Part shown: one piece after another, positions 16,927 to 26,939 of the stretch | How the letters are laid out: each line of letters starts with the position of its first letter | Position numbering within the stretch: position 1 is the stretch's first letter | Assembly (NCBI RefSeq): GCF_030816855.1 | Contig: NZ_JAUSYK010000001.1 | Location: 620,001-684,000, forward strand | Direction of reading: 5' to 3' | DNA from: Arthrobacter sp. B3I4 | Lineage (GTDB): Bacteria; Actinomycetota; Actinomycetes; Actinomycetales; Micrococcaceae | DNA length: 64,000 bases | Notes under the pieces: model-generated | The model's input: only the letters and a program-made list of their open reading frames with translations | What the model was told of the DNA's origin: nothing | Databases searched by the model: none | Translations under genes and position numbers: made by a program

Positions 16927-17477
16927 GGCAGGTCCGCCGTTCCGGCCCCCGGCACACCGTTGAGTTCCTCAAAGCCGTCGAACGGGGCAAGGTCGCGGAA
17001 ATCGGCAGCCCGCGCGGCGAGCTCCCCGACGCGGACACCGTTGAGCTCCGCTGCGGGGTCGATCAGGGACCAGGGGTAGAGCACGAAAGCGCGCTCGGCG
17101 GCACGCCTGTGCGGGAGGGTGAGCTCCGGGTCGGAGCTGACGAGTTCGCCGTAGGTGATGACGTCCACGTCGAGGGTGCGCGGGCCCCAGTGGACCTCCC
17201 GGACCCGCAGGTGCTTTTGTTCGACGGCGTGGCAGTGCGCCAGCAGTTGCTGCGGGGACAAGGAGGTCTCGACGCCGATGACCATGTTCAGGAAGTCCGG
17301 CTGATCCGGCGGGCCGCCGACGGCCTTGGTCTGGACGATCGGGGAAATCGCCAGCAGCCGCACCTCCGGAGGGTCCACCAGGTCAGCGACGGCGGCCGAA
17401 AGGGTGTCGTTGCGGGCCCCCAGATTGCTGCCGAGCGCGAGTACCGCCCGCGTGTATACGGCGGCGGGGGCGTTCAT
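16923..17477 (-). CDS. folK: HPPK, 6-hydroxymethyl-7,8-dihydropterin pyrophosphokinase
   Basis: 184 residues. The enzyme transfers pyrophosphate from ATP to 6-hydroxymethyl-dihydropterin, the step before FolP. Typical signatures are ALGSNLGARNDTL near the N-terminus, FLNMVIGVET, and the metal- and substrate-binding run WGPRTLDVDVITYG. A final LPHRRAAERAFVLYPW also fits the family. It overlaps folB by four bases and the DUF3180 gene by four bases. Confidence 0.96.
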   Translation of the reverse strand: MNAPAAVYTRAVLALGSNLGARNDTLSAAVADLVDPPEVRLLAISPIVQTKAVGGPPDQPDFLNMVIGVETSLSPQQLLAHCHAVEQKHLRVREVHWGPRTLDVDVITYGELVSSDPELTLPHRRAAERAFVLYPWSLIDPAAELNGVRVGELAARAADFRDLAPFDGFEELNGVPGAGTADLP

Positions 17478-17833
17478 GGCCGTTCCCGGTGCACGCTGAC
17501 GGAGACGTCGCCGAAGTCCACCTGGATCGGAGCCTTTGGTTTGTGCACCGTGATGTCAACGGCGGCCACCGGGAAACGCGCCAGCACGTCGTCGGCGATC
17601 CGCACCGCGAGGGCCTCGATGAGGTTCAACGGCGTGCCGGTGATCCAGCCGCGGATGCACTCGGCCACCTCGCCGTAGTGGGCGGTGTCCAGCACGTCGT
17701 CGCTGGCCGCGGCGGCCGTGAAGTCCAGGTGCAGTACGGCGTCCACGACGAAGGGCTGCCCGTCGCGTCGTTCAAAATCGAACACCCCGTGGTGCCCGAC
17801 GGCGGTGACACCGCTTAGCGTGATCCGGTCCAT
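17474..17833 (-). CDS. folB: Dihydroneopterin aldolase
   Basis: 119 residues, the normal length. It cleaves dihydroneopterin to 6-hydroxymethyl-dihydropterin and glycolaldehyde. The conserved VTAVGHHGVFDFERRDGQPF at the N-terminus, NLIEALA in the middle and VTVHKPKAPI at the C-terminus are family marks. It overlaps folK by four bases and follows folP by 12. Confidence 0.95.
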   Translation of the reverse strand: MDRITLSGVTAVGHHGVFDFERRDGQPFVVDAVLHLDFTAAAASDDVLDTAHYGEVAECIRGWITGTPLNLIEALAVRIADDVLARFPVAAVDITVHKPKAPIQVDFGDVSVSVHRERP

Positions 17834-17845
17834 GGCGCGGCCGGT

Positions 17846-18802
17846 TCAGGTGTTGCCGGGCGCGGCCGGCGGCACCGAGGAGGAAGCCGACGAGGAAGCC
17901 GGGGCAATCCGGGCGGCGACCTTGACGGCGTCGAGGCTGGGGCCGACGTCGTGCACCCGGACGGCCCAGGCGCCGCGGAAGGCGCTGATAGCCGTCACGG
18001 CGGCGGTCGCCGCGTCACGTTCGGCCGGCGGGGCGGACTTGCCGGCGACGGTGAGGAGGCTTCCGAGGAACCGTTTCCGGGACGCGGCCACGAGGACCTT
18101 GTGGCCCATCGCCTGCAGCACATCGAGGCGCTGCAGCAGTTCCCAGTTCTGCTCCCCGGTCTTGGCGAAGCCCAGGCCCGGGTCGAGGATGATCTGTTCC
18201 GGCGTTGCGCCGGCGGCGTACAGCTTGTCCCGGACGCCGGCCAGCTCGGCGGCCACGTCCTCGGCCACGTCGCGGTAGTCGGTGAGCGAGTCCATCGTGC
18301 TGGCGTCGCCGCGGCGGTGCGTCAGGACGTAGGGCACCTTGCTGCGTGCTACGAGTTCGGCCATTTCCGGTTCGATCGTGAGGCCGGAGACGTCGTTGAT
18401 GATCGCGGCGCCGGCGGCGAGTGCAGCCTCGGCCGTGGCGGCATGGGTGGTGTCGATGCTGACCAGGGCCCCGGCCTTGACCAGCGCCTCGATCACCGGC
18501 AGGACCCGGCGCTGTTCCTCCTCCACGGTGACCTCGGCGGCGCCGGGACGGGTGGATTCCCCGCCGACGTCGATGATGTCAGCACCGGCATAGTACATCC
18601 GCAGGCCGGCTGCGACGGCGGTGTCCGGCGTCGCATGCTTGCCGCCGTCGCTGAACGAATCCGGCGTGACATTCAGGATCCCCATCACGAGCGTCCGGTC
18701 CGTCGACAGGTCCTTGAAGGCGGCGGCGGGGCGCGGCTTGCGCAGCACGGGCAAAGGTGACGTGGCAGGCCCTGTTCCGGGGGCTGCAGCGAGGGAGTCC
18801 AT
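17846..18802 (-). CDS. folP: Dihydropteroate synthase
   Basis: 318 residues. It condenses hydroxymethyl-dihydropterin pyrophosphate with p-aminobenzoate and is the target of sulfonamides. The TIM-barrel signatures are MGILNVTPDSFSDGG, DVGGESTRPGA, INDVSG, DPGLGFAKT and the final ASRKRFLG. About 40 extra N-terminal residues precede the barrel. A Ser/Ala-rich tail of about 20 residues extends past it. It lies 11 bases after folE. Confidence 0.96.
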   Translation of the reverse strand: MDSLAAAPGTGPATSPLPVLRKPRPAAAFKDLSTDRTLVMGILNVTPDSFSDGGKHATPDTAVAAGLRMYYAGADIIDVGGESTRPGAAEVTVEEEQRRVLPVIEALVKAGALVSIDTTHAATAEAALAAGAAIINDVSGLTIEPEMAELVARSKVPYVLTHRRGDASTMDSLTDYRDVAEDVAAELAGVRDKLYAAGATPEQIILDPGLGFAKTGEQNWELLQRLDVLQAMGHKVLVAASRKRFLGSLLTVAGKSAPPAERDAATAAVTAISAFRGAWAVRVHDVGPSLDAVKVAARIAPASSSASSSVPPAAPGNT

Positions 18803-18813
18803 AGGGTGTCTTC

Positions 18814-19455
18814 TTACCTTCCGAGGATGAGGCTCATGGCTTCGGCGCGGGTGGCCGGGTCATGCAACTGCCCGCGGACCGCGCTGGTGACGGTTTTCGC
18901 TCCGGGCTTGCGGATGCCGCGCATCGACATGCAGAGGTGTTCGCATTCGACCACGACGATCGCGCCGCGGGGCTTGAGGTGGGTGGTGAGAGCTTCAACG
19001 ATCTGGGTGGTCAGCCGCTCCTGGACCTGGGGCCGGCGGGCGAACATGTCCACCAGCCTGGCGAGCTTGCTCAGCCCGGTGACCTTGCCGTCGTGCGAAG
19101 GGATATAGCCGACATGGGCGACGCCGTGGAAAGGCACGAGGTGGTGCTCGCAGGTCGAATAGAAGGGAATGTCCTTCACGAGCACGAGTTCCTCGTGGTC
19201 CAGGTCGAAGGTGGTGCCGAGGATCTCCGCCGGGTCGTGGTGCAGACCGGCGAACATCTCCGCGTACGCCCTGGCTACCCGTTTCGGGGTGTCCAGCAGG
19301 CCGCTGCGGTCCGGGTCCTCGCCGATGGCGAAGAGGATCTCGCGTACCGCCGCCTGGATGCGGTCCTGGTCGACGGCGGCGGCGGGGACGGACCCTCCCG
19401 CCGCCAGAAGACCGGTGGCGGGAGCGTCGTCGTCGTCGTTTAAGAAGGAAGTCAC
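18814..19455 (-). CDS. folE: GTP cyclohydrolase I
   Basis: 213 residues. It opens GTP to dihydroneopterin triphosphate, the first step of folate synthesis. The zinc and active-site residues are in [14 protein letters not shown] and [12 protein letters not shown], and a VQERLT segment precedes the latter. The start is a GTG at 19455, nine bases after the ftsH stop codon, so ftsH-folE-folP-folB-folK are probably one transcript. Confidence 0.96.
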   Translation of the reverse strand: MTSFLNDDDDAPATGLLAAGGSVPAAAVDQDRIQAAVREILFAIGEDPDRSGLLDTPKRVARAYAEMFAGLHHDPAEILGTTFDLDHEELVLVKDIPFYSTCEHHLVPFHGVAHVGYIPSHDGKVTGLSKLARLVDMFARRPQVQERLTTQIVEALTTHLKPRGAIVVVECEHLCMSMRGIRKPGAKTVTSAVRGQLHDPATRAEAMSLILGR

Positions 19456-19464
19456 TGCAAAAGC

Positions 19465-21531
19465 CTAGCCGGGATGGCCGTCAGGCCCCAGATCCGTTGC
19501 GCCGCCCTGGAAGGGCTCCTGCGCGGGGACGCCCTGGGCGTGCGGCGGGAGGGTGTCCAGCGGCTCCTCGAGCCGGGCCTCCTTGGCTTCTTCCTGCGCT
19601 TCACGTTCGGCCTTTTCGCGGCGCGACTCCACCGGTCCGACAGCCTGGATGGGCCGGCTTTCCTTGGAGAGCCAGATTTCGCGGAAGTCGCGCTTGCGGA
19701 TGTGCGTGAACACCTGGGCGATCTCGGCCTGGTTCAGCGTTTCGCGTTCCAGCAGTTCCAGGGCCAGCTGGTCCAGAACGTCACGGTTGGCGGTCAGGAT
19801 CTCATACGCCTCGTCGTGCGCGCCCTCGATCAGGCGGCGCACTTCCTCGTCCACGACGTAGGCGATCTGATCCGAGTAGTTGCGTTCGTGGCCGGCGTCG
19901 CGGCCCAGGAACGGCTCGCCGCCGCCCTGGCCGAGGCGGACGGCACCGACGCGCTCACTCATGCCGAACTCGGTGACCATTTTCCGGGCGATGCCGGTGG
20001 CCTTCTCGATGTCGTTGGAGGCGCCGGTGGACGGATCGTGGAAGACGAGTTCCTCGGCCACCCGGCCGCCCATGGCGTAGGCCATCTGGTCCAGCAGTTC
20101 GTTGCGGGTTACGGAGTACTTGTCGTTTTCCGGCACCACCATGGTGTAGCCGAGGGCTCGGCCGCGCGGCAGGATGGTGATCTTCGTGACCGGGGCCGAG
20201 TTCCGCAGCGCCGCCGCCACCAGGGCGTGGCCGCCTTCGTGGTACGCGGTGACCTTGCGCTCGTGTTCCTTCATGACGCGGCTGCGCTTCTGCGGCCCGG
20301 CCATCACGCGGTCGATCGCCTCGTCCAGGGCACGGTCATCGATCAGGTTGGCGTTGGAGCGGGCCGTGAGCAGCGCCGCCTCGTTGAGCACGTTGGCCAG
20401 GTCGGCGCCGGTGTAGCCGGGGGTTTTCTTCGCGACAGCCTTGAGGTCGACGCCGGGGGCCATCGGCTTGCCCTTGGCGTGCACCTTCAGGATCTGGTCG
20501 CGGCCGATCAGGTCGGGGGCCTCGACGGAGATCTGGCGGTCGAAGCGGCCGGGCCGGAGCAGGGCCGGGTCGAGCACGTCGGGACGGTTCGTGGCGGCGA
20601 TGAGGATGACGTTGGTCTTGACGTCAAAGCCGTCCATTTCAACCAGGAGCTGGTTGAGCGTCTGCTCGCGTTCATCGTTGCCGCCGCCGATGCCGGCACC
20701 GCGGTGACGGCCGACGGCGTCGATCTCGTCAACGAAGATGATCGCCGGGGAGTTGGTCTTGGCCTGTTCAAAGAGGTCGCGGACGCGGGAAGCGCCGACG
20801 CCGACGAACATCTCGACAAAGTCCGAACCGGAGATGGAGAAGAACGGCACGCCGGCTTCACCGGCGACGGCGCGGGCCAGCAGGGTCTTGCCGGTGCCGG
20901 GAGGGCCGTACAGCAGCACACCCTTGGGGATCTTGGCGCCGACAGCCTGGAACTTTGCCGGTTCCTGGAGGAACTCCTTGATTTCCTGAAGCTCCTCGAC
21001 GGCCTCGTCGGCTCCGGCGACGTCGCTGAAGGTCACCTGCGGCATGTCCTTATTGACCATCTTGGCCTTGGATTTGCCGAACTGCATGACCTTGGAGCCG
21101 CCGCCCTGCATCCGGGAAAGCAGGAACCAGAAAAGCACGCCCAGCAGCAGCACCGGGACCAGCAGCGAGAACAATCCGGAGAACCAGTTGCTTTCCACCG
21201 GCTGGTCGGTGAAGCCGCTCGGCGGCTTCGACTCGTTGACGGCCTTGACGATGTCCTGGGCGCGGGCGTTCACGAAGTAGAACTGGACGTTCTTGCCCTT
21301 GTCCTGCCCATCGACCTGCAGGTTGTCCTTCAGGACCAGGTCCACACGGTTCTCGGCGTCGAAGATTTTGGCCTGCTCAACCTTGCCGCCCTCAGTCAAC
21401 AGCGCCAGGCCCTTGTCCGTGTCAATGCGGCTTGAGCCGCCCGGAGCGAGGGTGGCAAAGGCCAGCAGGAGCATGCCGATCACTACGACAATCCAAATGC
21501 CGGGGCCCTTGAGGAAACTCTTTGCTTTCAT
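19465..21531 (-). CDS. ftsH: Membrane-bound ATP-dependent zinc protease FtsH
   Basis: 688 residues. Two transmembrane helices (about 11-28 and 119-138) flank a periplasm-facing domain. The AAA+ module has Walker A GPPGTGKT (209-216), Walker [12 protein letters not shown] and the second region of homology with [18 protein letters not shown]. The zinc protease site is HEGGH near residue 430. A charged, Glu-rich C-terminal tail follows. It degrades membrane and short-lived cytoplasmic proteins. It heads the fol operon, as in M. tuberculosis. Confidence 0.97.
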   Translation of the reverse strand: MKAKSFLKGPGIWIVVVIGMLLLAFATLAPGGSSRIDTDKGLALLTEGGKVEQAKIFDAENRVDLVLKDNLQVDGQDKGKNVQFYFVNARAQDIVKAVNESKPPSGFTDQPVESNWFSGLFSLLVPVLLLGVLFWFLLSRMQGGGSKVMQFGKSKAKMVNKDMPQVTFSDVAGADEAVEELQEIKEFLQEPAKFQAVGAKIPKGVLLYGPPGTGKTLLARAVAGEAGVPFFSISGSDFVEMFVGVGASRVRDLFEQAKTNSPAIIFVDEIDAVGRHRGAGIGGGNDEREQTLNQLLVEMDGFDVKTNVILIAATNRPDVLDPALLRPGRFDRQISVEAPDLIGRDQILKVHAKGKPMAPGVDLKAVAKKTPGYTGADLANVLNEAALLTARSNANLIDDRALDEAIDRVMAGPQKRSRVMKEHERKVTAYHEGGHALVAAALRNSAPVTKITILPRGRALGYTMVVPENDKYSVTRNELLDQMAYAMGGRVAEELVFHDPSTGASNDIEKATGIARKMVTEFGMSERVGAVRLGQGGGEPFLGRDAGHERNYSDQIAYVVDEEVRRLIEGAHDEAYEILTANRDVLDQLALELLERETLNQAEIAQVFTHIRKRDFREIWLSKESRPIQAVGPVESRREKAEREAQEEAKEARLEEPLDTLPPHAQGVPAQEPFQGGATDLGPDGHPG

Positions 21532-21731
21532 CTGATCGGGGGCTGGCCCCGTCCCTCCTGGTAGTGCTGCACGGCGACTGTTCTGCGCGCGTGGTGGTGC
21601 TGCGTCAGTCTAGCTATACACCGTCGCCCTAACTCACGCACGGCCAGGGCATAAAGTTCCCTGTGGGCGTAGCGGGGCACCCCGCTGGGACCGGTCAAGG
21701 CCGGCGTCGAAACCGGCCGGCGGGGCCGGGT

Positions 21732-22283
21732 TTACTCGTAGACGTGCGGGGCGAGGGTGCCCACAAAGTCCAGGTTGCGGTACTTCTCGGCGTAGTCCAA
21801 GCCGTAGCCGACGACGAATTCGTTGGGGATGTCGTAACCGACGTACTTAACGTCAATCTGGACCTTCGCGGCGGTGGGCTTGCGGAAGGCGGTGCAAATT
21901 TCCACGGACGCGGTGCCGCGGGATTCCAGGTTGGTCTTCAACCAGGACAGCGTCAGGCCGGAGTCGATGATGTCTTCGACGATCAGGACGTCCTTGCCCA
22001 TCAGGTCCGTGTCGAGGTCCTTGAGGATGCGGACGACGCCGGAGGACTGGGTGCCGGAGCCGTAGGAGGAGACAGCCATCCAGTCCATGGAGACGTGGCT
22101 GTGCAGCGCGCGGGCAAGGTCGGCCATGACCATCACCGCCCCCTTGAGCACGCCGACGATGAGCAGATCGCGGCCTTCATAGTCCCGGTCAATCTCGGCT
22201 GCGAGTTCGGTGATGCGGGACTGGATCTGTTCCTTGGAGTAGAGAACGTGCTTGAGGTCTGCCTGGACGTCGTTTGAATCCAC
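21732..22283 (-). CDS. hpt: Hypoxanthine phosphoribosyltransferase
   Basis: 183 residues. It salvages hypoxanthine and guanine with PRPP. The PRPP-binding loop VLIVEDIIDSGLTLSWL is canonical, as are the N-terminal LLIVGVLKGAVMV and the late KYVGYDIPNEFVVGYGLDY. I choose the GTG at 22283, six bases after AGGAG. An adjacent TTG (22286) would add one residue. It follows tilS on the same strand, as in many bacteria. Confidence 0.95.
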   Translation of the reverse strand: MDSNDVQADLKHVLYSKEQIQSRITELAAEIDRDYEGRDLLIVGVLKGAVMVMADLARALHSHVSMDWMAVSSYGSGTQSSGVVRILKDLDTDLMGKDVLIVEDIIDSGLTLSWLKTNLESRGTASVEICTAFRKPTAAKVQIDVKYVGYDIPNEFVVGYGLDYAEKYRNLDFVGTLAPHVYE

Positions 22284-22312
22284 CAATGGCTCCTGTGTAG
22301 ATGCGGGTGCGA

Positions 22313-23467
22313 CTAATCTTGGGGCCGCTGTTGAGGCCGGAATACTAGCTTCCCACAGCGGGCGCCCTCGCGGGGCACTCCGGCCACGGACTGCCCTGCC
22401 TCGGACTGCTCCGCCGCGAGCAGCTGCGCGAGTGAGAGCCGGTACACGCCCACACCGCCGGGCAGCTCCACCGGCCCGGCGGATCCCTGCCGGCGCAGCA
22501 GCGCTTCGGCGGCGAGCAGCCGCTGGTAGCTGGGCTGTTGACCACCGACGGCGGCGGCGGCCTTGGCGATCACGCGGAACCGCACGGCCGGAGCCAGCTC
22601 GCGCAGCGCTGCCTCGGGCAGGCTGAGCTCCTGGCTGAACTCCGTGCCGGTGCGCTGCTGCAGGCGGGCGAATGTGTCGTCCGCGACCTGTTCCAGGTAA
22701 TCGGCGTCAAGCTGCAGGATCGACGCCGTCCGGGCCAACGATTCGGCCACCCCGGGGCCGAGCTTGTCCTCGAGCATCGGCAGCACCTCAACCCGGGTCC
22801 GGGACCGGGCAAAAGAAACGTCAGTGTTGCTCGGATCGTGCCACGGGTCCAGGCCTTCGACGCCGCAGATTTCCAGCGTCTCGATCCGGCGCAGGCCTAG
22901 GAACGGCCGCAGCAGACGGCCGCGGACGGGCCGCATTCCGGCCAGCGAACGGGTTCCGGAGCCCCGCGCCAGCCCCAGCAGGACCTGCTCGGCCTGGTCG
23001 TCCAGGGTGTGGCCCAGCAGCACCGCCGACGCACCGGTGTCATCCGCGGCCGTTTCAAGGGCCGCATGCCGGGCGTCCCGGGCGGCAGCTTCCGGGCCGG
23101 TCCCGGCCGCGGCGACCTCGACCTTCCGCACCAGGATCGGGTCGAGACCCAGCTCCTGTAGGGTCACCGCTGCGGCCGCGGCCACGGCGGCGGATCCGGG
23201 CTGGAGTTGGTGGTCCACGACGACGGCGCCGATGGAGACCGGGTGGCCATCCACGTGGCCGCGGCGGGCAAAGTAGGCGGCGACGGCGGCGAGTGCCAGC
23301 GAATCCGGGCCGCCGCTGCAGGCCACGAGCACCCGTGCCGGGTACCCTGCCTCGGCGAGCGCATCCTGCAGCATCTTGCGCGCCTTGCCCAGGACGGGCG
23401 CGAGCCGGCCGGGCCGGCGTCGCCCGGCGGAAGCGGCCGGCAGGTCCGGCTCGGTCGTACCAGGCAC
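22313..23467 (-). CDS. tilS: tRNA(Ile)-lysidine synthetase
   Basis: About 384 residues. It attaches lysine to C34 of tRNA-Ile with anticodon CAU, allowing AUA decoding. The PP-loop ATP pyrophosphatase motif CSGGPDSLAL is at about 52-61, followed by VVVDHQLQPGS and LLGHTLDDQAE. The C-terminal substrate-binding region is shorter than in E. coli TilS, as usual for actinobacteria. The GTG at 23467 starts six bases after the preceding gene's stop; an upstream start would create an 80-base overlap. Confidence 0.93.
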   Translation of the reverse strand: MPGTTEPDLPAASAGRRRPGRLAPVLGKARKMLQDALAEAGYPARVLVACSGGPDSLALAAVAAYFARRGHVDGHPVSIGAVVVDHQLQPGSAAVAAAAAVTLQELGLDPILVRKVEVAAAGTGPEAAARDARHAALETAADDTGASAVLLGHTLDDQAEQVLLGLARGSGTRSLAGMRPVRGRLLRPFLGLRRIETLEICGVEGLDPWHDPSNTDVSFARSRTRVEVLPMLEDKLGPGVAESLARTASILQLDADYLEQVADDTFARLQQRTGTEFSQELSLPEAALRELAPAVRFRVIAKAAAAVGGQQPSYQRLLAAEALLRRQGSAGPVELPGGVGVYRLSLAQLLAAEQSEAGQSVAGVPREGARCGKLVFRPQQRPQD

Positions 23468-23472
23468 GCGGA

Positions 23473-24603
23473 CTAGAGCCCCATCCGATCGATCCAGACT
23501 TTCGAGTCGTGGATTTCGACCTCGGTGGGGAGATGGTCCGCAGACTCCCAAACCCGGTTAAAGCCCGGCATCCCGACGGTGTCCACGACTTCCCGGACGA
23601 ACTTCGAGCCGTCACTGTACTGCCGCATCTTCGCGTCGAGGCCCAGCAGGCTGCGGATGAACTTCTCGACGGCGCCGCGGTCCTTACCGCGGGCGTTGAA
23701 GCGCTGCCGGATGGTCTTGACTGAGGGCACGATGCTGGCATCCACCGCGTCCATGACCACGTTCGCGTGGCCTTCCAGCAGGCTCATCACCGCCGTGAGG
23801 TGCGAGATTGCTGCGCGTTCCTCCGGGTCCTGCAGCAGGTCCAGGATGGCGCCGCGGCCCGGGGCCGACCCTGGAGCGGTCCGGTCTTTCAGCGACTTTG
23901 CGGCCGCCGCGGCGCGTTCCATGATGGAGTCGACGTTGCCCAGCAGGTGCTCGCTGAGGCTTTCGATCTGGTCGAGCATGTGGTGGCGCAACCAGGGGGC
24001 GGCAGCGAACTGCACCCGGTGCGTTTGTTCGTGCAGGCACACCCACAGGCGGAAGTCCTCGGGCGTCACGTTCAGCTCGCGTTCGACCGAAATGATGTTC
24101 GGTGCCACCAGCAGCAGCCGGCCGGCGGCGGGGGCGGTGGAGTTGGGGGCCAGCGCAGCAAAGGGGTCGTACTGTCCCAGGACCTTGCTGGAGAGGAAGG
24201 CGAGAATCGCGCCGAGTTGACTGCCGGTGATGGCACCGCTGACACTCGCGGCGCTCGGACTTACGCTCCCGTGGCGGCTTTCGAGCATTTTTTCGATCGC
24301 GGGCTGGAGCATGACGGCGAAGCTTTGCGTATTCGCCTTGGCCCACGAGGCCCGGTCCACCACCAGGACGGAGGAGTCGCGGAGGTCACGAGCGGCCTCA
24401 AGTCCGGTGATGTCGTGCACGTGCGGCACTGAGATGTCGGCCATAAGGCGCAGGTTGTCGACGGCCGCGCCGATTTCCTTGGACCCCAGCGAAGGTCCGG
24501 CCGGCGCGAGCCGCGCGGCCGTGGACGCCGCCATCTCCCAGTTGATCAGGGCCTGGGCCCGGGCTGATGTCTCTGCTGAGGTGGCGCGCGAAGAGGACTC
24601 CAT
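23473..24603 (-). CDS. Zinc-dependent metalloprotease family protein (Rv3626c-like)
   Basis: 376 residues. The sequence LHEQTHRVQF carries an HExxH zinc-binding motif mid-protein. The surrounding regions (FNARGKDRGAVEKFIRSLLGLDAKMRQY near the end, RLLLVAPNI before the motif) match the actinobacterial family once called 'coenzyme F420 biosynthesis associated', typified by Rv3626c. There is no signal peptide. Its place between dacB and tilS is conserved. Proteolytic activity is predicted from the motif; the substrate and role are not known. Confidence 0.85.
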   Translation of the reverse strand: MESSSRATSAETSARAQALINWEMAASTAARLAPAGPSLGSKEIGAAVDNLRLMADISVPHVHDITGLEAARDLRDSSVLVVDRASWAKANTQSFAVMLQPAIEKMLESRHGSVSPSAASVSGAITGSQLGAILAFLSSKVLGQYDPFAALAPNSTAPAAGRLLLVAPNIISVERELNVTPEDFRLWVCLHEQTHRVQFAAAPWLRHHMLDQIESLSEHLLGNVDSIMERAAAAAKSLKDRTAPGSAPGRGAILDLLQDPEERAAISHLTAVMSLLEGHANVVMDAVDASIVPSVKTIRQRFNARGKDRGAVEKFIRSLLGLDAKMRQYSDGSKFVREVVDTVGMPGFNRVWESADHLPTEVEIHDSKVWIDRMGL

Positions 24604-24664
24604 AGCCCCATGAGATCACAGGGCACGGCGGATGCGCCTTAATTTCGCTGAGCGGTTAAGCCCG

Positions 24665-26170
24665 TCAGCGGCACCCGCAGGCGGCGAGGACCGACGCCGT
24701 CCGGTCCAGCGCCTCCTTGTTGCCGGCCGCGCCGGGCGTGAGGCCGTTGCCGATAAAGGAGAAGACCAGCAACCGGCCGTCGGCGTCCACCACGTACCCG
24801 CTGAGGGCGATCACGGTGTTCAACGTCCCGGTCTTCGCCCGGACCAGGCCCGCTCCCCCCGCGGTGCTGGTGTCCGAATACCGGCTGCCGAGGGTTCCGG
24901 TCAGCCCGGCCACCGGGAAGCCGGCAAGGGCGGAACGCAGCCGGGTGTCGGGTCCGGTGGTCATCGCGCGGATCACCGCCGTAAGCTGCCGGGCCGAGAC
25001 GCGGTTGTCCAGGGTCAGCCCGGCAAGATCGGCAGCGTGGAGCGAGGCCGCGGGGATTCCCAGCTCCTCGAGCTGCTGCAGCACCGCGGCGACCGCGCCG
25101 TTGTTGCTGGCCGGTTTGCCGCTCGCCGTCGCCACCATCCGGCCCATCACCTCGGTGAGGTAGTTGTCCGAGGTGCGCAGCAGCAGGTCCACCTGCTGGC
25201 TGACGGTCGCGGATTCCACCGCGGCGAGGACCTTGCCCGCCTGCCCGCCGTCCGGGGCCGGCTGGGGGGCCGGCCCCCGGATCACGCCCGGCGCCACGGC
25301 AATTCCGACGGCGGCACCGGCCTCGGTAAGCCGGGCTGCAAAGGCCTCCGCGGCGGTCATGGCGGCGTCCTGCGGCCGGGGTCCGGTGCTGGTTCCGGGC
25401 GTGAAGCGTGCCGAGTTCAAGGCCAGCGGGAACAACGGGGCCACCTCGCCAGCGGCCACGTCCTCCGGGCTCCAGGCCGGGCTGAGGGCGGGGCCGGTAA
25501 AGAGCGAATCATCCAGCAGCACCGACACCGGGCCGGTGGCCCCGCCCTGCTGCAGCGCCTGGACCGTGGACCGGGCGAGCGTGGCCAGCCCGGCGTGGCC
25601 CAGCACCGCATCCGGAGCCGAGTCGCCGGCGCCCAGCAGCACGTCGCCGCCGGCGGTCAGGACAACGGTTCCGGGGGTGCTGCCCGCGACGGTCCGGGTG
25701 CTGAAACGCCGGTCCGGGCCAAGCGTGCGCAGGGCTGCGGCGGCAGTCAGCAGCTTGATGTTGGAGGCCGGGGCGCGGCCCTCGTCGCCGGACCGGTCGA
25801 AGAGCACCTCCCCGGTGGCCGCGTCCTGCACCATCCCGCTGAAGGACCCGGCGCCGTCGGCCTTCAAAGTGGCGCTCAGTTGGGCGGCGAGGGCGGCGGC
25901 GTCGGGCACCGGAGCCGCGGCGTTGAGCGGGCGGATACCGGCACCGCTTCCACTGCCGGCGGCAGTGCTCAGGGTGGCGGGGGGAAGCTGCCAGGGGCCG
26001 GCCGGGGCGGGGCCCGGCGGCCGTGCGGGGCCGAGGAAACCGGGACCAATCGCCACGCCCGCGGGGACGGCGAGGGCGACGACCAGCAGCATCAGGAGCA
26101 GCAGGGGGAGGCTGCGGCCGAGCCTTCCGGGCGGCGGAGCGGCGCCCTCCTGGCCTTTTTTGGGTGTCAT
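24665..26170 (-). CDS. dacB: D-alanyl-D-alanine carboxypeptidase/endopeptidase (PBP4, DacB type)
   Basis: 501 residues. One N-terminal membrane anchor or signal (about 18-42, [19 protein letters not shown]) is followed by a Pro/Ala-rich linker. The three penicillin-binding motifs are in order: SxxK in ASNIKLLT, SxN in SDNYLTEV and KTG in AKTGTLN. It trims or cleaves cross-linked peptidoglycan outside the membrane. It is divergent from ppa and upstream of the metalloprotease gene, as in M. tuberculosis (Rv3627c). Confidence 0.92.
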   Translation of the reverse strand: MTPKKGQEGAAPPPGRLGRSLPLLLLMLLVVALAVPAGVAIGPGFLGPARPPGPAPAGPWQLPPATLSTAAGSGSGAGIRPLNAAAPVPDAAALAAQLSATLKADGAGSFSGMVQDAATGEVLFDRSGDEGRAPASNIKLLTAAAALRTLGPDRRFSTRTVAGSTPGTVVLTAGGDVLLGAGDSAPDAVLGHAGLATLARSTVQALQQGGATGPVSVLLDDSLFTGPALSPAWSPEDVAAGEVAPLFPLALNSARFTPGTSTGPRPQDAAMTAAEAFAARLTEAGAAVGIAVAPGVIRGPAPQPAPDGGQAGKVLAAVESATVSQQVDLLLRTSDNYLTEVMGRMVATASGKPASNNGAVAAVLQQLEELGIPAASLHAADLAGLTLDNRVSARQLTAVIRAMTTGPDTRLRSALAGFPVAGLTGTLGSRYSDTSTAGGAGLVRAKTGTLNTVIALSGYVVDADGRLLVFSFIGNGLTPGAAGNKEALDRTASVLAACGCR

Positions 26171-26321
26171 GCTGCTGCTGGTCCTTAGTCCCGAAATGTC
26201 CCCACCAGTTCCTGAAACCAGCGCCTGTCGCTATATCCTCAATAATAGTCGGCGGCATCGGTCGTGCTCTTTCCGGGCATCACCTGTGCCGCGCACCCCT
26301 GAATCCGTCGAGGAGTATTCC

Positions 26322-26813
26322 ATGAAGCATGACGTGACCATCGAGATCCCCAAGGGATCCCGCGTCAAGTACGAAGTCGACCACGAGACCGGCCGTGTCC
26401 GCCTGGACCGCGTCCTGTTCACCTCCATGCAGTACCCGACGCACTACGGGTTCTTCGAGAACACCCTGGGCGAAGACGGCGACCCGCTGGATGCGCTGGT
26501 GCTGCTGCAGGACTTCGACCTGCACCCAGGCGTGATCGTCGAGGCCCGCCCGATCGGCGTCTTCAACATGACCGACGATGGCGGCGGGGACGCCAAGGTC
26601 CTGTGCGTGCCGGCCGACGCTCGGTTCGACCACATCAACGAGATCAGCGATGTCAGCGAGTTCCTGATCAAGGAAATCGAGCACTTCTTCACGCGGTACA
26701 AGGACCTGGAGCCCGGCAAGTGGGTCAAGGCCGAGGGCTGGGGCGACCGCGCGGCCGCCGAAGCCGAGCTCGAAGCCTCGATCAAGCGCTACGTCCCGGG
26801 CGCGGGCCACTAA
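26322..26813 (+). CDS. ppa: Inorganic pyrophosphatase
   Basis: 163 residues, family I soluble pyrophosphatase, which hydrolyses PPi and so drives biosynthesis. The signature with metal ligands is [12 protein letters not shown]-terminal [14 protein letters not shown] and late [16 protein letters not shown] are typical. The ATG at 26322 is six bases after AGGAG. It is divergent from dacB; the intervening region contains AT-rich sequence (CTATATCCTCAATAATAG) suited to promoters on both strands. Confidence 0.97.
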   Translation: MKHDVTIEIPKGSRVKYEVDHETGRVRLDRVLFTSMQYPTHYGFFENTLGEDGDPLDALVLLQDFDLHPGVIVEARPIGVFNMTDDGGGDAKVLCVPADARFDHINEISDVSEFLIKEIEHFFTRYKDLEPGKWVKAEGWGDRAAAEAELEASIKRYVPGAGH

Positions 26814-26833
26814 CCCGCCGCCCTCCCCCGGGG

Positions 26834-26899
26834 AGCGCGAACGTACACTTGACGCCCTGGAATCTGCGGATTCCGGGGCCTCAAGTGTACGTTCGCGCT
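26834..26899. repeat. Palindromic intergenic element, class A (perfect)
   Basis: A perfect 19-base inverted repeat (26834-26852 with 26881-26899) built on GCGCGAACGTACACTTGA. A second inner palindrome, GGAATC-TGCG-GATTCC, sits in the loop. It lies between ppa and the esterase gene, both on the plus strand. It matches the element at 10870-10960. Confidence 0.88.
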
Positions 26900-26939
26900 T
26901 TGTCAGCCGCGGGTCAGGAAGATGTGAAATCGTTGGGCC

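Noticed and set aside
19474..21435. A 653-codon plus-strand open frame opposite ftsH
   Set aside because: Antisense shadow of ftsH without recognisable motifs.
16276..23551. Other frame extensions giving long N-termini (for example tilS to 23551)
   Set aside because: They overlap well-supported upstream genes and carry no family sequence; later GTG starts with short gaps or overlaps fit better.
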